This document shows positions 49,144 through 58,738 of a DNA stretch of 64,000 nucleotides, one piece after another. Position numbers and translations under genes: made by a program. The notes below the pieces were generated by a model. That model searched no databases. It saw only the letters and a program-made list of their open reading frames with translations, and had not been told where the DNA came from. The first letter of the stretch is position 1; every line of letters starts with the position of its first letter. The DNA is taken from assembly GCF_900128525.1 (NCBI RefSeq), contig NZ_FQTQ01000061.1:1-64000 (forward strand), given 5' to 3'. The DNA comes from a methanotrophic endosymbiont of Bathymodiolus puteoserpentis (Logatchev) (GTDB lineage Bacteria; Pseudomonadota; Gammaproteobacteria; Methylococcales; Methylomonadaceae).

Positions 49144-50400
49144 CACGGCTTTCTCATAAAAAAATATATTGACATATGCGATAAAATATCATTATTTTAA
49201 TCGACAAACAGATGCCAATTACACACTCAACGAATGATAACGACCTTGAAATAAATCTAGAGACAGAGGTGGTTAAGTTCATCAATGTACTTAAAACACT
49301 ACCTGATACACGTGACAACCGTGGCAAACGACATTCATTAGTGTTTTTAATTGTTACTGTTGTTTTTTCTATCTTGCTAGGTCGTTCAACAGTCTCCAGT
49401 ATTCATCGTTATATGACGAATAAAATTGATTGGTTACGTGAAGTCACAGGACTTGAGGATGCTCCCGTTATTTCTCGTTCTCATTTGCCAAGAATGCTGG
49501 CTAAATTAGATTGGCAGGATTTGAATGAGGTGATTAATCAGTGTTTTAGCGATAAAACCGCACAAATTATTGAAGGTGAATGGATTGCAATTGATGGTAA
49601 AGTAATGAGAGGAACGCTTAATCCTGGGGATAAACAAGCAATTATTCATGCTGTTTCACATGAAAGCCGTAGGGATGTAGCGCAAGCTCAACAAGTTGGC
49701 GACAAATCCAGTGAAATCCCAGTCGTGCGTGGTTTACTAAAAGATACGGGCTTGGACGCGAAAAAAGTCAGCTTAGATGCTCATCATTGTAATCCTGAAA
49801 CGATGACTCAAGTTGACCAAAAAGGCGGTTTTTATTTAATTCAGGTAAAAGAAAATCAACCTAAACTATTACAGAAATGCCGTGATTTAGTGAAATTAAA
49901 GCCACTTGCTGAAACCATAGGTACCGAGTTAGCTCACGGGCGAATCACTACGCGTCAAGCCGTATTATATGACTTCCCAGTATCGGAAATTGATAAACGA
50001 TGGAATGAAAGTGGTTTAAAAACATTGATCGTAATAAGACGTACATCTTTTGAAAAATCAACTAAAAAAAGTAGCGATGAATTTTCTTTTTATTTGAGTA
50101 ATTATCAAGAAAAGACTGAACAAAAGACTGTTGAGATCTTGGTTAATACCATTCGTAACCACTGGAGTGTAGAGTCTAATAACTGGCAGTTAGATGTTAC
50201 GTTTAACGAAGATCGTGTTCGAGTTAAGCAGGGGAATCAGGCTCAAATAATGGGTAAACTACGCTGTTTTGCTATGAATTTATTACGGGAGTCCACGCCT
50301 AAAATACAAAACTTTCAATCCTGTATTGAAAGATTTATAGACTCTCCAGAGACCTTAATTTCTACACTTAGGCAAGTTAATTTTTTATGAGAAAGCCGTG
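49144..50400 (+). mobile_element. ISAs1-family insertion sequence, complete (1,257 bp)
   Basis: The 20-bp terminal inverted repeats are perfect (CACGGCTTTCTCATAAAAAA at 49144-49163 and its complement at 50381-50400). They enclose one transposase gene. No direct repeat flanks the element: TGCAACCC lies left and CTATGCTG right. The left neighbour is an IS3 remnant and the right an IS4 remnant. Confidence 0.92.
49212..50390 (+). CDS. ISAs1-family transposase
   Basis: This 392-residue protein has the DDE_Tnp_ISAs1 signature. WIAIDGKVMRGT has the first Asp, KKVSLDAHHCN the second, and HWSVESNNWQLDV with TFNEDRVR the glutamate region. It is uninterrupted and ends just before the right inverted repeat, so it may be active. 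The N-terminal ETEVVKFINVLKTLPDTRDN and KRHSLVFLIV also fit the family. Confidence 0.93.
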   Translation: MPITHSTNDNDLEINLETEVVKFINVLKTLPDTRDNRGKRHSLVFLIVTVVFSILLGRSTVSSIHRYMTNKIDWLREVTGLEDAPVISRSHLPRMLAKLDWQDLNEVINQCFSDKTAQIIEGEWIAIDGKVMRGTLNPGDKQAIIHAVSHESRRDVAQAQQVGDKSSEIPVVRGLLKDTGLDAKKVSLDAHHCNPETMTQVDQKGGFYLIQVKENQPKLLQKCRDLVKLKPLAETIGTELAHGRITTRQAVLYDFPVSEIDKRWNESGLKTLIVIRRTSFEKSTKKSSDEFSFYLSNYQEKTEQKTVEILVNTIRNHWSVESNNWQLDVTFNEDRVRVKQGNQAQIMGKLRCFAMNLLRESTPKIQNFQSCIERFIDSPETLISTLRQVNFL

Positions 50401-51149
50401 CTATGCTGCGTAGATGGTTCATTATTTCCAGTGATACACTCAATGCTCTGGGCTGAGTATACGAAAGACCATCAAGCACTGAAGCTTCATTTGTGCTTCG
50501 AACTTAATCGCATGATTCCAGTGGATTTTCAGCTAGGTAATGGGAATTCCAGTGAGCGAGAGGCCTTATTAAAAATGGCTGCTGCCGGGGTGACCTATAT
50601 TGCAGATCGAGGGTACATGTCCTTTCAGTTGTGCAGGGACTTAGTTGAGAAACACGCTTTTTTTGTTTTTCGTGTCAAAGAAAACCTGCTTTTTACAGTC
50701 ACTGAAACGCTAGCGCTTTCAATGCCAGAATCAACAAATCGTTTCTTTGATAGTGTGAGTGATGAATTGATTCGCTATACCAATGATAAATCAAAGGCTA
50801 TTTATCGTTTGGTGCGTTTTACTGTCAACCAGGAAAGTTTTTTTATTCTGACCAATCGACAAGACCTGACGGCATTTCAAGTTATCATGCTCTATGCCTA
50901 CAGATGGCAAATTGAACTTTTTTTCGCTTCTTAAAGCGCACTATGGGCGGGATTCATTTAGTGCGTCATGACAGGGCAGGCACGACCATTCAGTTTTATG
51001 TCATGATGACATTAGCATTACTACAACTTCATTTAAAACAGAGTATTATGGAGAAAACTGAGGTAAATGAAAATGAAACATATCATGTTAAACCTGCTGA
51101 GAGCGGGAGCTGTCGCGACAAAAAGAATACGGTTCTGTCGCAAGCATAG
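50401..51149 (+). pseudogene. IS4-family transposase, 5'-truncated and frameshifted
   Basis: The first segment encodes CCVDGSLFPVI, HQALKLHLCFELNRMIPVDF, IADRGYMSFQLC and RWQIELFF, which include the first two Asp residues of the IS4 type. Translation then stops because a run of seven Ts shifts the frame; the next frame continues RFLKRTMGGIHLVRHD, completing the RWQIELFF..FLK glutamate region. The 5' end was lost at the ISAs1 right end. Confidence 0.82.
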
Positions 51150-51284
51150 ATTAATTGTGGGGCTCCTGTCGCATTTATGCGTCAATTCTGAGATAATTAA
51201 CCCTAAAGATTTTTCCGCGAACTTGGGCAATGAATGCCCAAAATGATATTTCGCAAAAGTGGGACTCCCCGCAACAATCTTTAA

Positions 51285-52019
51285 TTATTGTGAGGGGGGT
51301 GTGTTATCTTTTGATTTCCACGTATCCCCGTTGCGTTCGTAACGAGTGAACTCGCCCGTATCACGATCCACGTAAATAATCCCTGCGATAGTCTCTATTT
51401 CCCCGGTCTTGCCCAGTTGTTGAACCACCTTTACAGAAAGTTCTCCCAGATCATTACCAATAACCAAATAAGTCGGTTTTTTAAGGGAACTTTTAGCCAT
51501 CTTTAAAATCTTTATAGTCTGCTGTATTTCTTCTTTCTCATTCCTCACAGGGATCAAATTTCCATCTTCAACGCCCTCGGTCATCCACCACGTCCGCCAT
51601 TTCTGAACCCCGTCGTGTTCTGTTGTAGACAAACCGCTTTTGGGTATGCCAATCGCAATACAAAATTCCTCCATACGATCAATGGCAATGCTTGCATCGC
51701 GACTATAAACGAGATTTCCGTCATCATCCTCTTCCAGCAAATCCATACGATTCGCCCCATGGGCAAAAATAGCGGAGTAAGGAGTATCTTTAGCCTTACA
51801 AGGCATCCTATAATTGACCGATTTCTGAGTAGTTACCCATCCATATGTGGATAGATCTTCTTCTTTGGGAATTGCGGCCAAAATTTTACGGGTATATTCT
51901 TTAGCTGATTTTATGGCTTCCTCCCTCATTTTTTTTCTGAGGTCATCTGAGAAATCTGCGTAGACGACAGAAGTCGAACACAGTGCTAATAATATTAATG
52001 CCCCTAATAATTTTTTCAT
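51285..52019 (-). CDS. Exported hypothetical protein in the accessory region
   Basis: This 244-residue protein starts at the ATG at 52019 (AGGTG lies just upstream); an earlier GTG would add three residues. The signal peptide MKKLLGALILLALCSTSVVYA is clear. The mature part has charged helices near residues 22-45 and a mixed domain with two cysteines (MPCKAK and EFCIAI). The C-terminal segment TIAGIIYVDRDTGEFTRYER looks like a beta hairpin. I do not recognise the family. It is the only intact non-transposase gene in the region, suggesting cargo. Confidence 0.65.
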   Translation of the reverse strand: MKKLLGALILLALCSTSVVYADFSDDLRKKMREEAIKSAKEYTRKILAAIPKEEDLSTYGWVTTQKSVNYRMPCKAKDTPYSAIFAHGANRMDLLEEDDDGNLVYSRDASIAIDRMEEFCIAIGIPKSGLSTTEHDGVQKWRTWWMTEGVEDGNLIPVRNEKEEIQQTIKILKMAKSSLKKPTYLVIGNDLGELSVKVVQQLGKTGEIETIAGIIYVDRDTGEFTRYERNGDTWKSKDNTPPSQ

Positions 52020-52187
52020 TTCATTCACCTATTTATTATTGAAAACGAAGAACGTCTTGTCTCCAAGAATAACTTTTCTGCTAAAGCCATAAACGGCTTA
52101 TAGGAAGAAATGTTTTTCTCGGACAACTGCCCCTTTTTAATTATATGTGCTGCTTAAATTCCCGCAATCGTTGCTTGATTGGAGCTC

Positions 52188-52358
52188 CATCCTACCTCAT
52201 GAAACACTTGGGACTCCTGTCGCCAAATATTCATTCACATACGGAGCGAATTGGATAAGTCCCAGTACGCCCTGCGTCGGGATAAAATTCTAGCCTCCCT
52301 CGCGCACTGCACTTCGGATTGGCGAATTTCCCTGTCGCTCAGTTTCCCTGATTTTCAG
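52188..52358 (-). repeat. Dispersed repeat, copy C (internally deleted)
   Basis: The ends match copies A and B, but the middle and a segment near the outer end are missing. A perfect 18-bp inverted repeat at 52340-52380 (CAGTTTCCCTGATTTTCA facing its complement across a 5-nt loop) overlaps this end, so the last 18 bases are repeated in inverse orientation. Confidence 0.85.
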
Positions 52359-52368
52359 TGTATGAAAA

Positions 52369-52662
52369 TCAGGGAAACTGAATATCAAATAAGCGTGTAG
52401 CGGCTGTCGTGCCATCTTTTCGTTTGATGCAATAATTATAGCTCACCGTTATGCCTTTAATCGTTTTTCGCTTATAAACCACGGCTATTATGATACATCT
52501 TCGATAAACAGCCGTTACGACCTTCGACCCGCTACGGTGAAACTGTCTCTCCATATTTTCTGCCCATGTAAGCCAACGTTCCATATCGATGACTGATAAT
52601 TGACTGCTAAAAGGGTGAGATTCAATCTCTATATGATCCTGCTCGATAATGTTATTTAACAT
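52369..52662 (-). pseudogene. Probable chimeric transposase remnant
   Basis: The 97-residue frame begins MLNNIIEQDH, which resembles the IS6-type LNNxIEQDH motif. The later RKDGTTAATRLFDIQFP resembles the TTAAERFF segment of other transposase-like (DUF6399) proteins. The two would not normally be adjacent, so it may be a fusion of remnants. Its end lies in the inverted repeat that borders repeat copy C. Confidence 0.4.
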
Positions 52663-52805
52663 ATTATAAATTATAATATCATATGTTGATTATAGTAGCA
52701 AATCCAAGCTTTCTCCAATACGGAATTAGTCTGAAAAGGGCCTCGCATTCTAATATAGAATGAGTCTAAACTGACAAAACCAGATAATCTGTTCATGATG
52801 AGGGA

Positions 52806-52988
52806 ATGAAAGCCATCATGAATCTTAACGCACTAAAAAATACGGAAGAATTACAGTCGTTTTTGAATGGATCACAAGCGGTTGCCTTTAGCCTGCTAGG
52901 TAAAAAGGAGGAGCGCTATGCCTTTATTCAATTTAGCCTTTGTCAAATGCAATTAACCGCCCACTCTATAGGTGGTACTTGCTTGTAG
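52806..52988 (+). pseudogene. N-terminal fragment of an integrase-type transposase
   Basis: The 60 residues LNALKNTEELQSFLNGSQAV and AFSLLGKKEERYAFIQ resemble the N-terminus of a family of IS integrases that start with MNLxxLKTxEQLxxFLxGxQAVAF. After AFIQ the similarity stops and the frame ends. Confidence 0.45.
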
Positions 52989-53010
52989 TGAGTAAGTTTT
53001 TGTTTATACG

Positions 53011-54321
53011 TTACTTAACAACAGGCTGTTGCAAATCACTCTGCCATTGTGCTACTTTTATTTTTAAATCTTCTATATTAAGTGTCGTGAGTTGTTTATT
53101 TTTTAAACAATGTTTACCAGCCACCCAAACATCGCTGACTTGGTGACGTGATGCGGAATAAACTAGATGTGTAATGGCATTATAAATGGGTTGGGTTTCT
53201 ATGTCGGATAAATCGATAGCGCAGATATCGGCAGCTTTGCCGATGGTCAGTGATCCTGTTATATGATCTATGCCTAGAGCTTTGGCGCCATTTAAAGTCG
53301 CCATGCGTAATGCCGTGGCCGCAGAAACGGCACTGGCATCTTTTGCTACGCCTTTGGCTAAGAGGGCGGCGGTACGCATTTCACCGAACATATCCAAATC
53401 ATTATTACTCGCAGCACCATCTGTGCCTAATGCAACATTAATGCCTGCATCTAAACATTTTTGTACTGGACAAAAACCACTGGCGAGTTTTAAATTAGAT
53501 TCAGGGCAATGCACAATATGTGCGCCTGCTTGCGCGAATTTTTTAATTTCTGCATCGGTTAATTGCGTCATATGCACGGCAATAAACGAGGGTGTGATTA
53601 AACCTAATTTATGTAAGCGCTGCAAGGGACGTTGGCCGTCTTGGGTTACTTCATGTTGAGTTTCATGCACGTGCATATGAATAGGTAGATTAAGCTCTTC
53701 TGCCAAAGCACTGATTTTTTTTAAAGGCTCATCTGAAACCGTATAAGGTGCATGCGGTGCAAAAGGGGTACGTACTAAAGGCTCATGGCGTAACTCTTCG
53801 TGTAGAGCGAGTCCTTTTTCTATATAGTGCTCTGGACCATCTGCCCAAGCAGTCGGGAAATCAATTAGAATTAATCCGACATTTGCGCGTATGCCATGGT
53901 GTATGGCTTGGTGTGCGGTAATTTCCGGAAAGAAATACATATCATTAAAGCAGGTTGTGCCGCCGCGTAACATTTCTGCTATCGCTAAATCTGTGCCATC
54001 GCGTACGAATGCTTCGTTAACCCATTTTTTTTCTAGCGGCCAGATATGATTTTCTAACCAATCCATTAAATGCAAATCTGCAGAAATGCCGCGAAATAAA
54101 GTCATGGCTAAATGCGTATGCGTATTAATTAAACCGGGGATCAAAGCATGGTCGGCTAAAATTTCCAATTGCTTAGCTTGGTATTTCTCATGGGCTTGTT
54201 GTACAGGTAAAATATCCAGAATACGGCCTTCATGTGTGATTAAGGCATGATCTTCAAGAATTACATTATGAGGTTCTACAGGTATAATCCAGCGTGCTTG
54301 AATAAGCGTATCAACTTGCAT
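53011..54321 (-). CDS. mtaD: 5-methylthioadenosine/S-adenosylhomocysteine deaminase
   Basis: This 436-residue amidohydrolase has the metal motif NTHTHLAM with His68 and His70. A third histidine lies in HMHVHETQHEV near 215-225, and VALGTDGAASNNDLDM has the metal-binding Asp. This is the TrzA/MtaD subgroup that deaminates methylthioadenosine or S-adenosylhomocysteine. It is divergent from mtnA, 42-48 bp apart, which supports a role in methylthioadenosine recycling. Confidence 0.9.
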   Translation of the reverse strand: MQVDTLIQARWIIPVEPHNVILEDHALITHEGRILDILPVQQAHEKYQAKQLEILADHALIPGLINTHTHLAMTLFRGISADLHLMDWLENHIWPLEKKWVNEAFVRDGTDLAIAEMLRGGTTCFNDMYFFPEITAHQAIHHGIRANVGLILIDFPTAWADGPEHYIEKGLALHEELRHEPLVRTPFAPHAPYTVSDEPLKKISALAEELNLPIHMHVHETQHEVTQDGQRPLQRLHKLGLITPSFIAVHMTQLTDAEIKKFAQAGAHIVHCPESNLKLASGFCPVQKCLDAGINVALGTDGAASNNDLDMFGEMRTAALLAKGVAKDASAVSAATALRMATLNGAKALGIDHITGSLTIGKAADICAIDLSDIETQPIYNAITHLVYSASRHQVSDVWVAGKHCLKNKQLTTLNIEDLKIKVAQWQSDLQQPVVK

Positions 54322-54369
54322 AATTAAAAGGTTTATTAAAATGAAACAGATTAGAGAGTATAGGTGTTA

Positions 54370-55404
54370 ATGGAACAAAAATTCAATGTCCATGCGTTAG
54401 TATGGCAAGGTCAACAGTTAGCAGTGTTAGATCAAAGGCAACTTCCTGAGATTGTACACTATGAGCTGTATGTTACTGCGCCTGATGTTGCGCAAGCAAT
54501 AAAAACTATGCAAGTGCGTGGTGCGCCTGCTATTGGTATTGCAGCAGCTTATGCAGTGGCGTTGTCTGTACAGCAACATTATCAGCCGGATAATAGTGTA
54601 TGGCGACAACAAGTTGCAGCAGAAATCAAGTTATTAGCCGCTTCTCGACCTACGGCAGTGAATTTGTTTTGGGCTTTAGAGCTTATGCAAAAAAAATTGA
54701 CACAAGTAGAAGGCTCGCCAGTTGAGGCGGTCATTCAATTAGCGCAAGACATTCATCAGCAAGATATAGCGGCCAACCTGAAAATGGGTGCATTGGGTGC
54801 GGATATTTTACGCGATGCACAAGGCTTGTTAACCCATTGTAATGCAGGGGCATTAGCGACGGGTGGTTATGGTACAGCATTGGGTGTGATTCGTAGTGCT
54901 TATCAACGCCAAGCGCGACATATTTATGCGGGTGAAACGCGGCCTTGGTTGCAAGGCGCGCGGTTAACGGTGTGGGAATTGGCAGAAGATGATATTCCAT
55001 CAACTTTAATTGCGGATTCAGCGGCAGCTATGTTAATGAAAAGCGGGCAGGTGGATTGGATTATTGTCGGTGCGGATCGCATTGCTGCGAATGGCGATGT
55101 GGCTAATAAAATTGGCACATATTCTTTGGCGGTTTTGGCTAAATACCATGGTGTTAAATTGATGGTTGTCGCGCCGACCTCAACGATAGATTTTGCCATG
55201 CAATCAGGTGATGATATTGAAATAGAGCAACGTGCTGCTAATGAATTTTTGCCACAATGTTATGCCCAAGCTGATAGCTTAATTGATGCTTGGAACCCCG
55301 TATTTGATGTAACACCTGCGGAATTAGTTAGTGTTATTGTGACTGAGCGTGGTGCAGTATTTAATCCTATTGATAAGGGTGTTGGAGAACTAAATAATGA
55401 ATAG
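54370..55404 (+). CDS. mtnA: Methylthioribose-1-phosphate isomerase
   Basis: This 344-residue enzyme converts methylthioribose-1-phosphate to methylthioribulose-1-phosphate in methionine salvage. [18 protein letters not shown] near residues 49-66, the catalytic Cys in [13 protein letters not shown] near 157, and the Asp in [18 protein letters not shown] near 237 all fit. The ATG at 54370 is preferred; a GTG 6 bases earlier is an alternative. It overlaps the cysZ-like gene by 8 bp. Confidence 0.93.
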   Translation: MEQKFNVHALVWQGQQLAVLDQRQLPEIVHYELYVTAPDVAQAIKTMQVRGAPAIGIAAAYAVALSVQQHYQPDNSVWRQQVAAEIKLLAASRPTAVNLFWALELMQKKLTQVEGSPVEAVIQLAQDIHQQDIAANLKMGALGADILRDAQGLLTHCNAGALATGGYGTALGVIRSAYQRQARHIYAGETRPWLQGARLTVWELAEDDIPSTLIADSAAAMLMKSGQVDWIIVGADRIAANGDVANKIGTYSLAVLAKYHGVKLMVVAPTSTIDFAMQSGDDIEIEQRAANEFLPQCYAQADSLIDAWNPVFDVTPAELVSVIVTERGAVFNPIDKGVGELNNE

Positions 55405-56125
55405 TGAATTTGATAAAAAAGCAGGTTTAAATCCTTTATTAGCCGTACAAAGCTTATTACAAGGTATGTCTATGGTGATGCGTAAGGAATTAAGAAAATT
55501 TGTCTTAATTCCTATGCTGATTAATTTTCTGTTGTATTCGGCTATGCTGTATTTAGGCTATGTTTATATTGGTGCATTAATGTTGCAATTTATACCGGAT
55601 TGGTTGCAGTGGTTAAGTTGGCTTATTTATCCGGTATTTTTTATCAGTTTTTTTGTTGCAGGTTTTTTTACTTTTACTTTATTGGCGAATTTAATTGCCT
55701 CGCCTTTTTATGGTGGGTTATCAGCGAAAACACAGCAAATTATACGTGGTGATACGGTGCCAATTCAGGAGCAAGCATTATCCAAGGTGTTATTTTCTGA
55801 GTTAAAACGCATCGTTTATTTATTAAGTCGTGCTATTCCTATTGCTATTATTTCGGTTATTCCCGGTTTGAACTTGATTGCGCCGATATTGTGGGGTTTG
55901 TTTGGCGCATGGGGTATGAGTATGGAGTATTTTGCTTATCCACTAGAAAATCAGGGTTTATTATTTAAAGAACAGCGCGAAGCATTAAAGACAGTACGTA
56001 TTGGTGCGCTGAGTTTTGGTGGCATTGTTTTATTGGTTTTAACAATTCCTGTATTAAATATAGTGATGCCACCGATTGCAGTAATTAGTGCCACAATTTA
56101 TAGAGATAAGTTAGCGGTGAAATAA
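55397..56125 (+). CDS. cysZ: CysZ-type sulfate transport protein (EI24 domain)
   Basis: This 242-residue protein has about four membrane helices with the EI24-domain pattern: [20 protein letters not shown], then [17 protein letters not shown] and [19 protein letters not shown]. CysZ of E. coli imports sulfate for cysteine synthesis. The gene overlaps mtnA by 8 bp, joining sulfur salvage and uptake in one transcript. Confidence 0.85.
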   Translation: MNSEFDKKAGLNPLLAVQSLLQGMSMVMRKELRKFVLIPMLINFLLYSAMLYLGYVYIGALMLQFIPDWLQWLSWLIYPVFFISFFVAGFFTFTLLANLIASPFYGGLSAKTQQIIRGDTVPIQEQALSKVLFSELKRIVYLLSRAIPIAIISVIPGLNLIAPILWGLFGAWGMSMEYFAYPLENQGLLFKEQREALKTVRIGALSFGGIVLLVLTIPVLNIVMPPIAVISATIYRDKLAVK

Positions 56126-56298
56126 GTGTGAGTACGTAAATATGTAAAGTTTCAAGAGAAAATAGAACTGGGCTTAGCGCTCTAAATTAAGGCTAGGTGG
56201 CAATGGACTAGCCGTCTAAAGGGGTTAGTTATTACACACTTTTAGGAGGCAATCAAAACCACTTTCTTAATGATAGGAGTAACACGTTTTAGGGCTAG

Positions 56299-56421
56299 CA
56301 CTTTAAGATGGGATGTATTAAAAACTGTAGGGCATGGCTTTAGCCCGCTAATGCCATGCCCTACTCTAAAGGCGGGCTGAAGCCACGCCCTACAAGTATA
56401 ACTAATATCCCGTCTTAAACT
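56299..56421. repeat. Nested palindromic element
   Basis: A 23-bp near-perfect inverted repeat (TGTAGGGCATGGCTTTAGCC and its complement) flanks a short centre at 56326-56394. A second, outer inverted repeat near 56300-56320 and 56400-56421 (TTTAAGA.GGGATxTA) encloses it. This may be a REP/MITE-type element or an RNA structure. The rest of the gap 56126-56433 shows no gene. Confidence 0.7.
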
Positions 56422-56433
56422 GGTAGCCGATTT

Positions 56434-57177
56434 TTACTTAACCATACCATTAACGGACCAATCATAATCAATATCCGCATTAATTTCATACTCTATTGGT
56501 AAATCAGTACGGTAAGATCGAATAAACAGGTCTACCCCGCCGGCTTTGTCAAAATCTTTCTTAAACCATTTAAATATTTTAGACACGGTAATTTCATTTT
56601 CAGTCATATATAAGCCTTTTTTATCATTACCTAAAAAAGCATTTGCCTGTTCATCTAACTGTTTATTCAATATTGCCGCTGTATAAGGCTCGCTTCTCAA
56701 ATCAGGGCAACTGACAGAGGCGCAAACAATTGCGAGGTGTATGCGCGGCTCGCCCATTGGACGAATGATATGATTCTCAATATCATCCAAAGAAACCCTA
56801 TTTCCGCCTATCGTTCCTGCCTCTTTACCCCAAACGGGCTTAAAGAAGCTCCCAACATCTTTAATACTTTCTAAAGGCCAATGATCTACCACTGTTTTTA
56901 AAGCCAAAATGTTATAGGTATTAATATAGAACGCTAAGGTTTCATTCTTACCTTTTAGTGATGCAATAGGGTAAGCTGAAATCTGCTGGTAGACCTTTTC
57001 TACTAGGCCATTGTGCTTTAAAGCCGCATAATCTACTAACGCAAGCGGCGTACCATTTTTTATACCGTATTTTACTGACTTCAATACTTCAGCATAATCT
57101 TTCCAATCGGGCTCTTGCGCTGCAACATTATTCGCTAACAATAATCCGGTAAGCACTTTTAATACTATCTGTTTCAT
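56434..57177 (-). CDS. Exported DUF547 protein
   Basis: This 247-residue protein has a signal peptide ending at NNVAAQ. NETLAFYINTYNILALKTVVDH near residues 78-100, SLDDIENHIIRP and HLAIVCASVSCPDL near 150-164 match DUF547. The function of this family is unknown. It is on the same strand as the lipid transport operon downstream of it, but 77 bp separate them. Confidence 0.85.
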   Translation of the reverse strand: MKQIVLKVLTGLLLANNVAAQEPDWKDYAEVLKSVKYGIKNGTPLALVDYAALKHNGLVEKVYQQISAYPIASLKGKNETLAFYINTYNILALKTVVDHWPLESIKDVGSFFKPVWGKEAGTIGGNRVSLDDIENHIIRPMGEPRIHLAIVCASVSCPDLRSEPYTAAILNKQLDEQANAFLGNDKKGLYMTENEITVSKIFKWFKKDFDKAGGVDLFIRSYRTDLPIEYEINADIDYDWSVNGMVK

Positions 57178-57254
57178 ACAACACCTATTTCGCTAAATTA
57201 AAAAATAATACTAACGATGAGTCGAAGGGGGTGCAGAAACCTTACAATGCAGCG

Positions 57255-57815
57255 CTAATGATTAGTTTCCAGCAAGCTTGCTACCCAGCTAGAAAGCTCT
57301 TTACTTGCCAAGTCAGTTAAATCAACAAAGCTCTCTATTGCTCCTATGGCATCAGGTGATTTTGTACTTTTTGAAAAGTTGAATACACGCTTGCTCAGCA
57401 AACTAGAACCGTCACCAGAAAAAACACTGACTTTAAATACCATAATAACCCGAGCATCATTTGTAGATTCGAATTGCTGTTCAAATTGCATCAGCTGTAT
57501 CTTTATATTTACCGGTTGGCCTTGTGCAGGAATATTTAATCGGTGTTCTAACAGTGCTGGTACGGGTGCTTCCCAGCGATCCAAGTTATAATAAGCAATA
57601 GCTGTAGGGTTACTGTATAGCAAGCGATAGCGGATACGCTCGTCCCATAACCAACTCGGTGCATTCACATTTATTGTCGCATTATTTATGTTTGCCCCCG
57701 TCGCTACTCCTAAGTCGTGACGCACAGGAACCGATAGAGTAGGCTGCACAGTACATGCTGAAGCCATCATAAAAAAGGCGATAGCCAATAATTTCTTTGT
57801 TGTTGCTTGTTTCAT
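57255..57815 (-). CDS. ABC-type transport auxiliary lipoprotein (PqiC/YbaY-like class)
   Basis: This 186-residue protein has a lipobox (MMASAC, Cys21) and the domain order of the auxiliary lipoproteins of MCE transporters: APSWLWDERIRYRLLYSNPT, AYYNLDRWEAPVPALLEHRL and the C-terminal FVDLTDLASKELSSWV. It is probably anchored in the outer membrane and receives lipid from the MCE protein. It overlaps the MCE gene by 4 bp. Confidence 0.8.
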   Translation of the reverse strand: MKQATTKKLLAIAFFMMASACTVQPTLSVPVRHDLGVATGANINNATINVNAPSWLWDERIRYRLLYSNPTAIAYYNLDRWEAPVPALLEHRLNIPAQGQPVNIKIQLMQFEQQFESTNDARVIMVFKVSVFSGDGSSLLSKRVFNFSKSTKSPDAIGAIESFVDLTDLASKELSSWVASLLETNH

Positions 57816-58738
57816 TGCGCCTCCTTAAAACCTGGTTCGCCTGGAGCAGGTTTTAATAACTCAGTACCAAACAAAAACATTTGTGGGTCTGTTTCTAACA
57901 TCGAGCCAACTCGATCAAATTTACGTGTCATTGCTTGTAGCTGCATAATAAGGGTCTCTGCTCTAGGTAAGGTGTTGTTGAGTAGTTGTTGACCCATTAT
58001 ATTTCCTGTTTGCATCAGTTTAGTTGACTGGTTGGATAATACTGTCATATCTTGACGTAATTGTTGACTTAATAACGTAAATTCATCCGCTAAATGATTC
58101 ATTTTAACGAGTGATTGATGAACATCTGCAGTTAATATAGGTACTTGATCTAGTATTTTCTCCGCACTGCTTTCTAATTGGTTTAATTTATACGTTGCTG
58201 TATCTACATTGACTAAAATCTGTTCTATGTGTTGTCTATTATTATCATTTAATAAATCATTCAATCGACCCATCAGTTCACGTGCTTGTTTAACCGTTTC
58301 TTCTCCTGAATCTGATAGTCGCTCAATTAGAGAAGGTTTAAGGGGAATACGGTTTTCAGCGTTATGGCCCGGAATTAAGTGCGCAGGATTTGAACCATTA
58401 TCCTGTAATGCTATCTGCGTTAACCCCGTTACACCCTTCATTTGTAATGTCGCAAAAACGCCTCGGGTAAAAACTATATCTTCATCAATTTCCATAACCA
58501 CAAGGATCACATCACTATTATCAGGATCAAAACCAATAGAGATAACTTTTCCTGCTTCAATCCCTCGGTAATAAACCGTAGATCCTGATTTTAACCCAGT
58601 CACTGATTGGTGCGTCTGAGCGACATAAGTTTTTGTTTGATGTTGCACATCGCTGAGCCAATAAATTAGCATGACAGTACTCGCAATCAATACTGTCATA
58701 AATAATCCGGTTACTAAGGCAAAACTATCCTTCCCCAT
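57812..58738 (-). CDS. MlaD-family MCE protein
   Basis: This 308-residue protein has an N-terminal membrane helix (LFMTVLIASTVMLIYWLSDV) and one MCE domain (GLKSGSTVYYRGIEAGKV, MKGVTGLTQIALQ) near residues 47-118, followed by a long helical tail. MlaD of E. coli is 183 residues and hexameric; this is longer. It carries lipid between the membranes with the ATPase and permease. The 14-bp overlap with the ATPase gene indicates co-expression. Confidence 0.9.
   Translation of the reverse strand: MGKDSFALVTGLFMTVLIASTVMLIYWLSDVQHQTKTYVAQTHQSVTGLKSGSTVYYRGIEAGKVISIGFDPDNSDVILVVMEIDEDIVFTRGVFATLQMKGVTGLTQIALQDNGSNPAHLIPGHNAENRIPLKPSLIERLSDSGEETVKQARELMGRLNDLLNDNNRQHIEQILVNVDTATYKLNQLESSAEKILDQVPILTADVHQSLVKMNHLADEFTLLSQQLRQDMTVLSNQSTKLMQTGNIMGQQLLNNTLPRAETLIMQLQAMTRKFDRVGSMLETDPQMFLFGTELLKPAPGEPGFKEAQ

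Noticed and set aside
53270-53659. 129-residue plus-strand frame
   Set aside because: It is the antisense shadow of mtaD, which has clear metal-binding motifs in its own frame.
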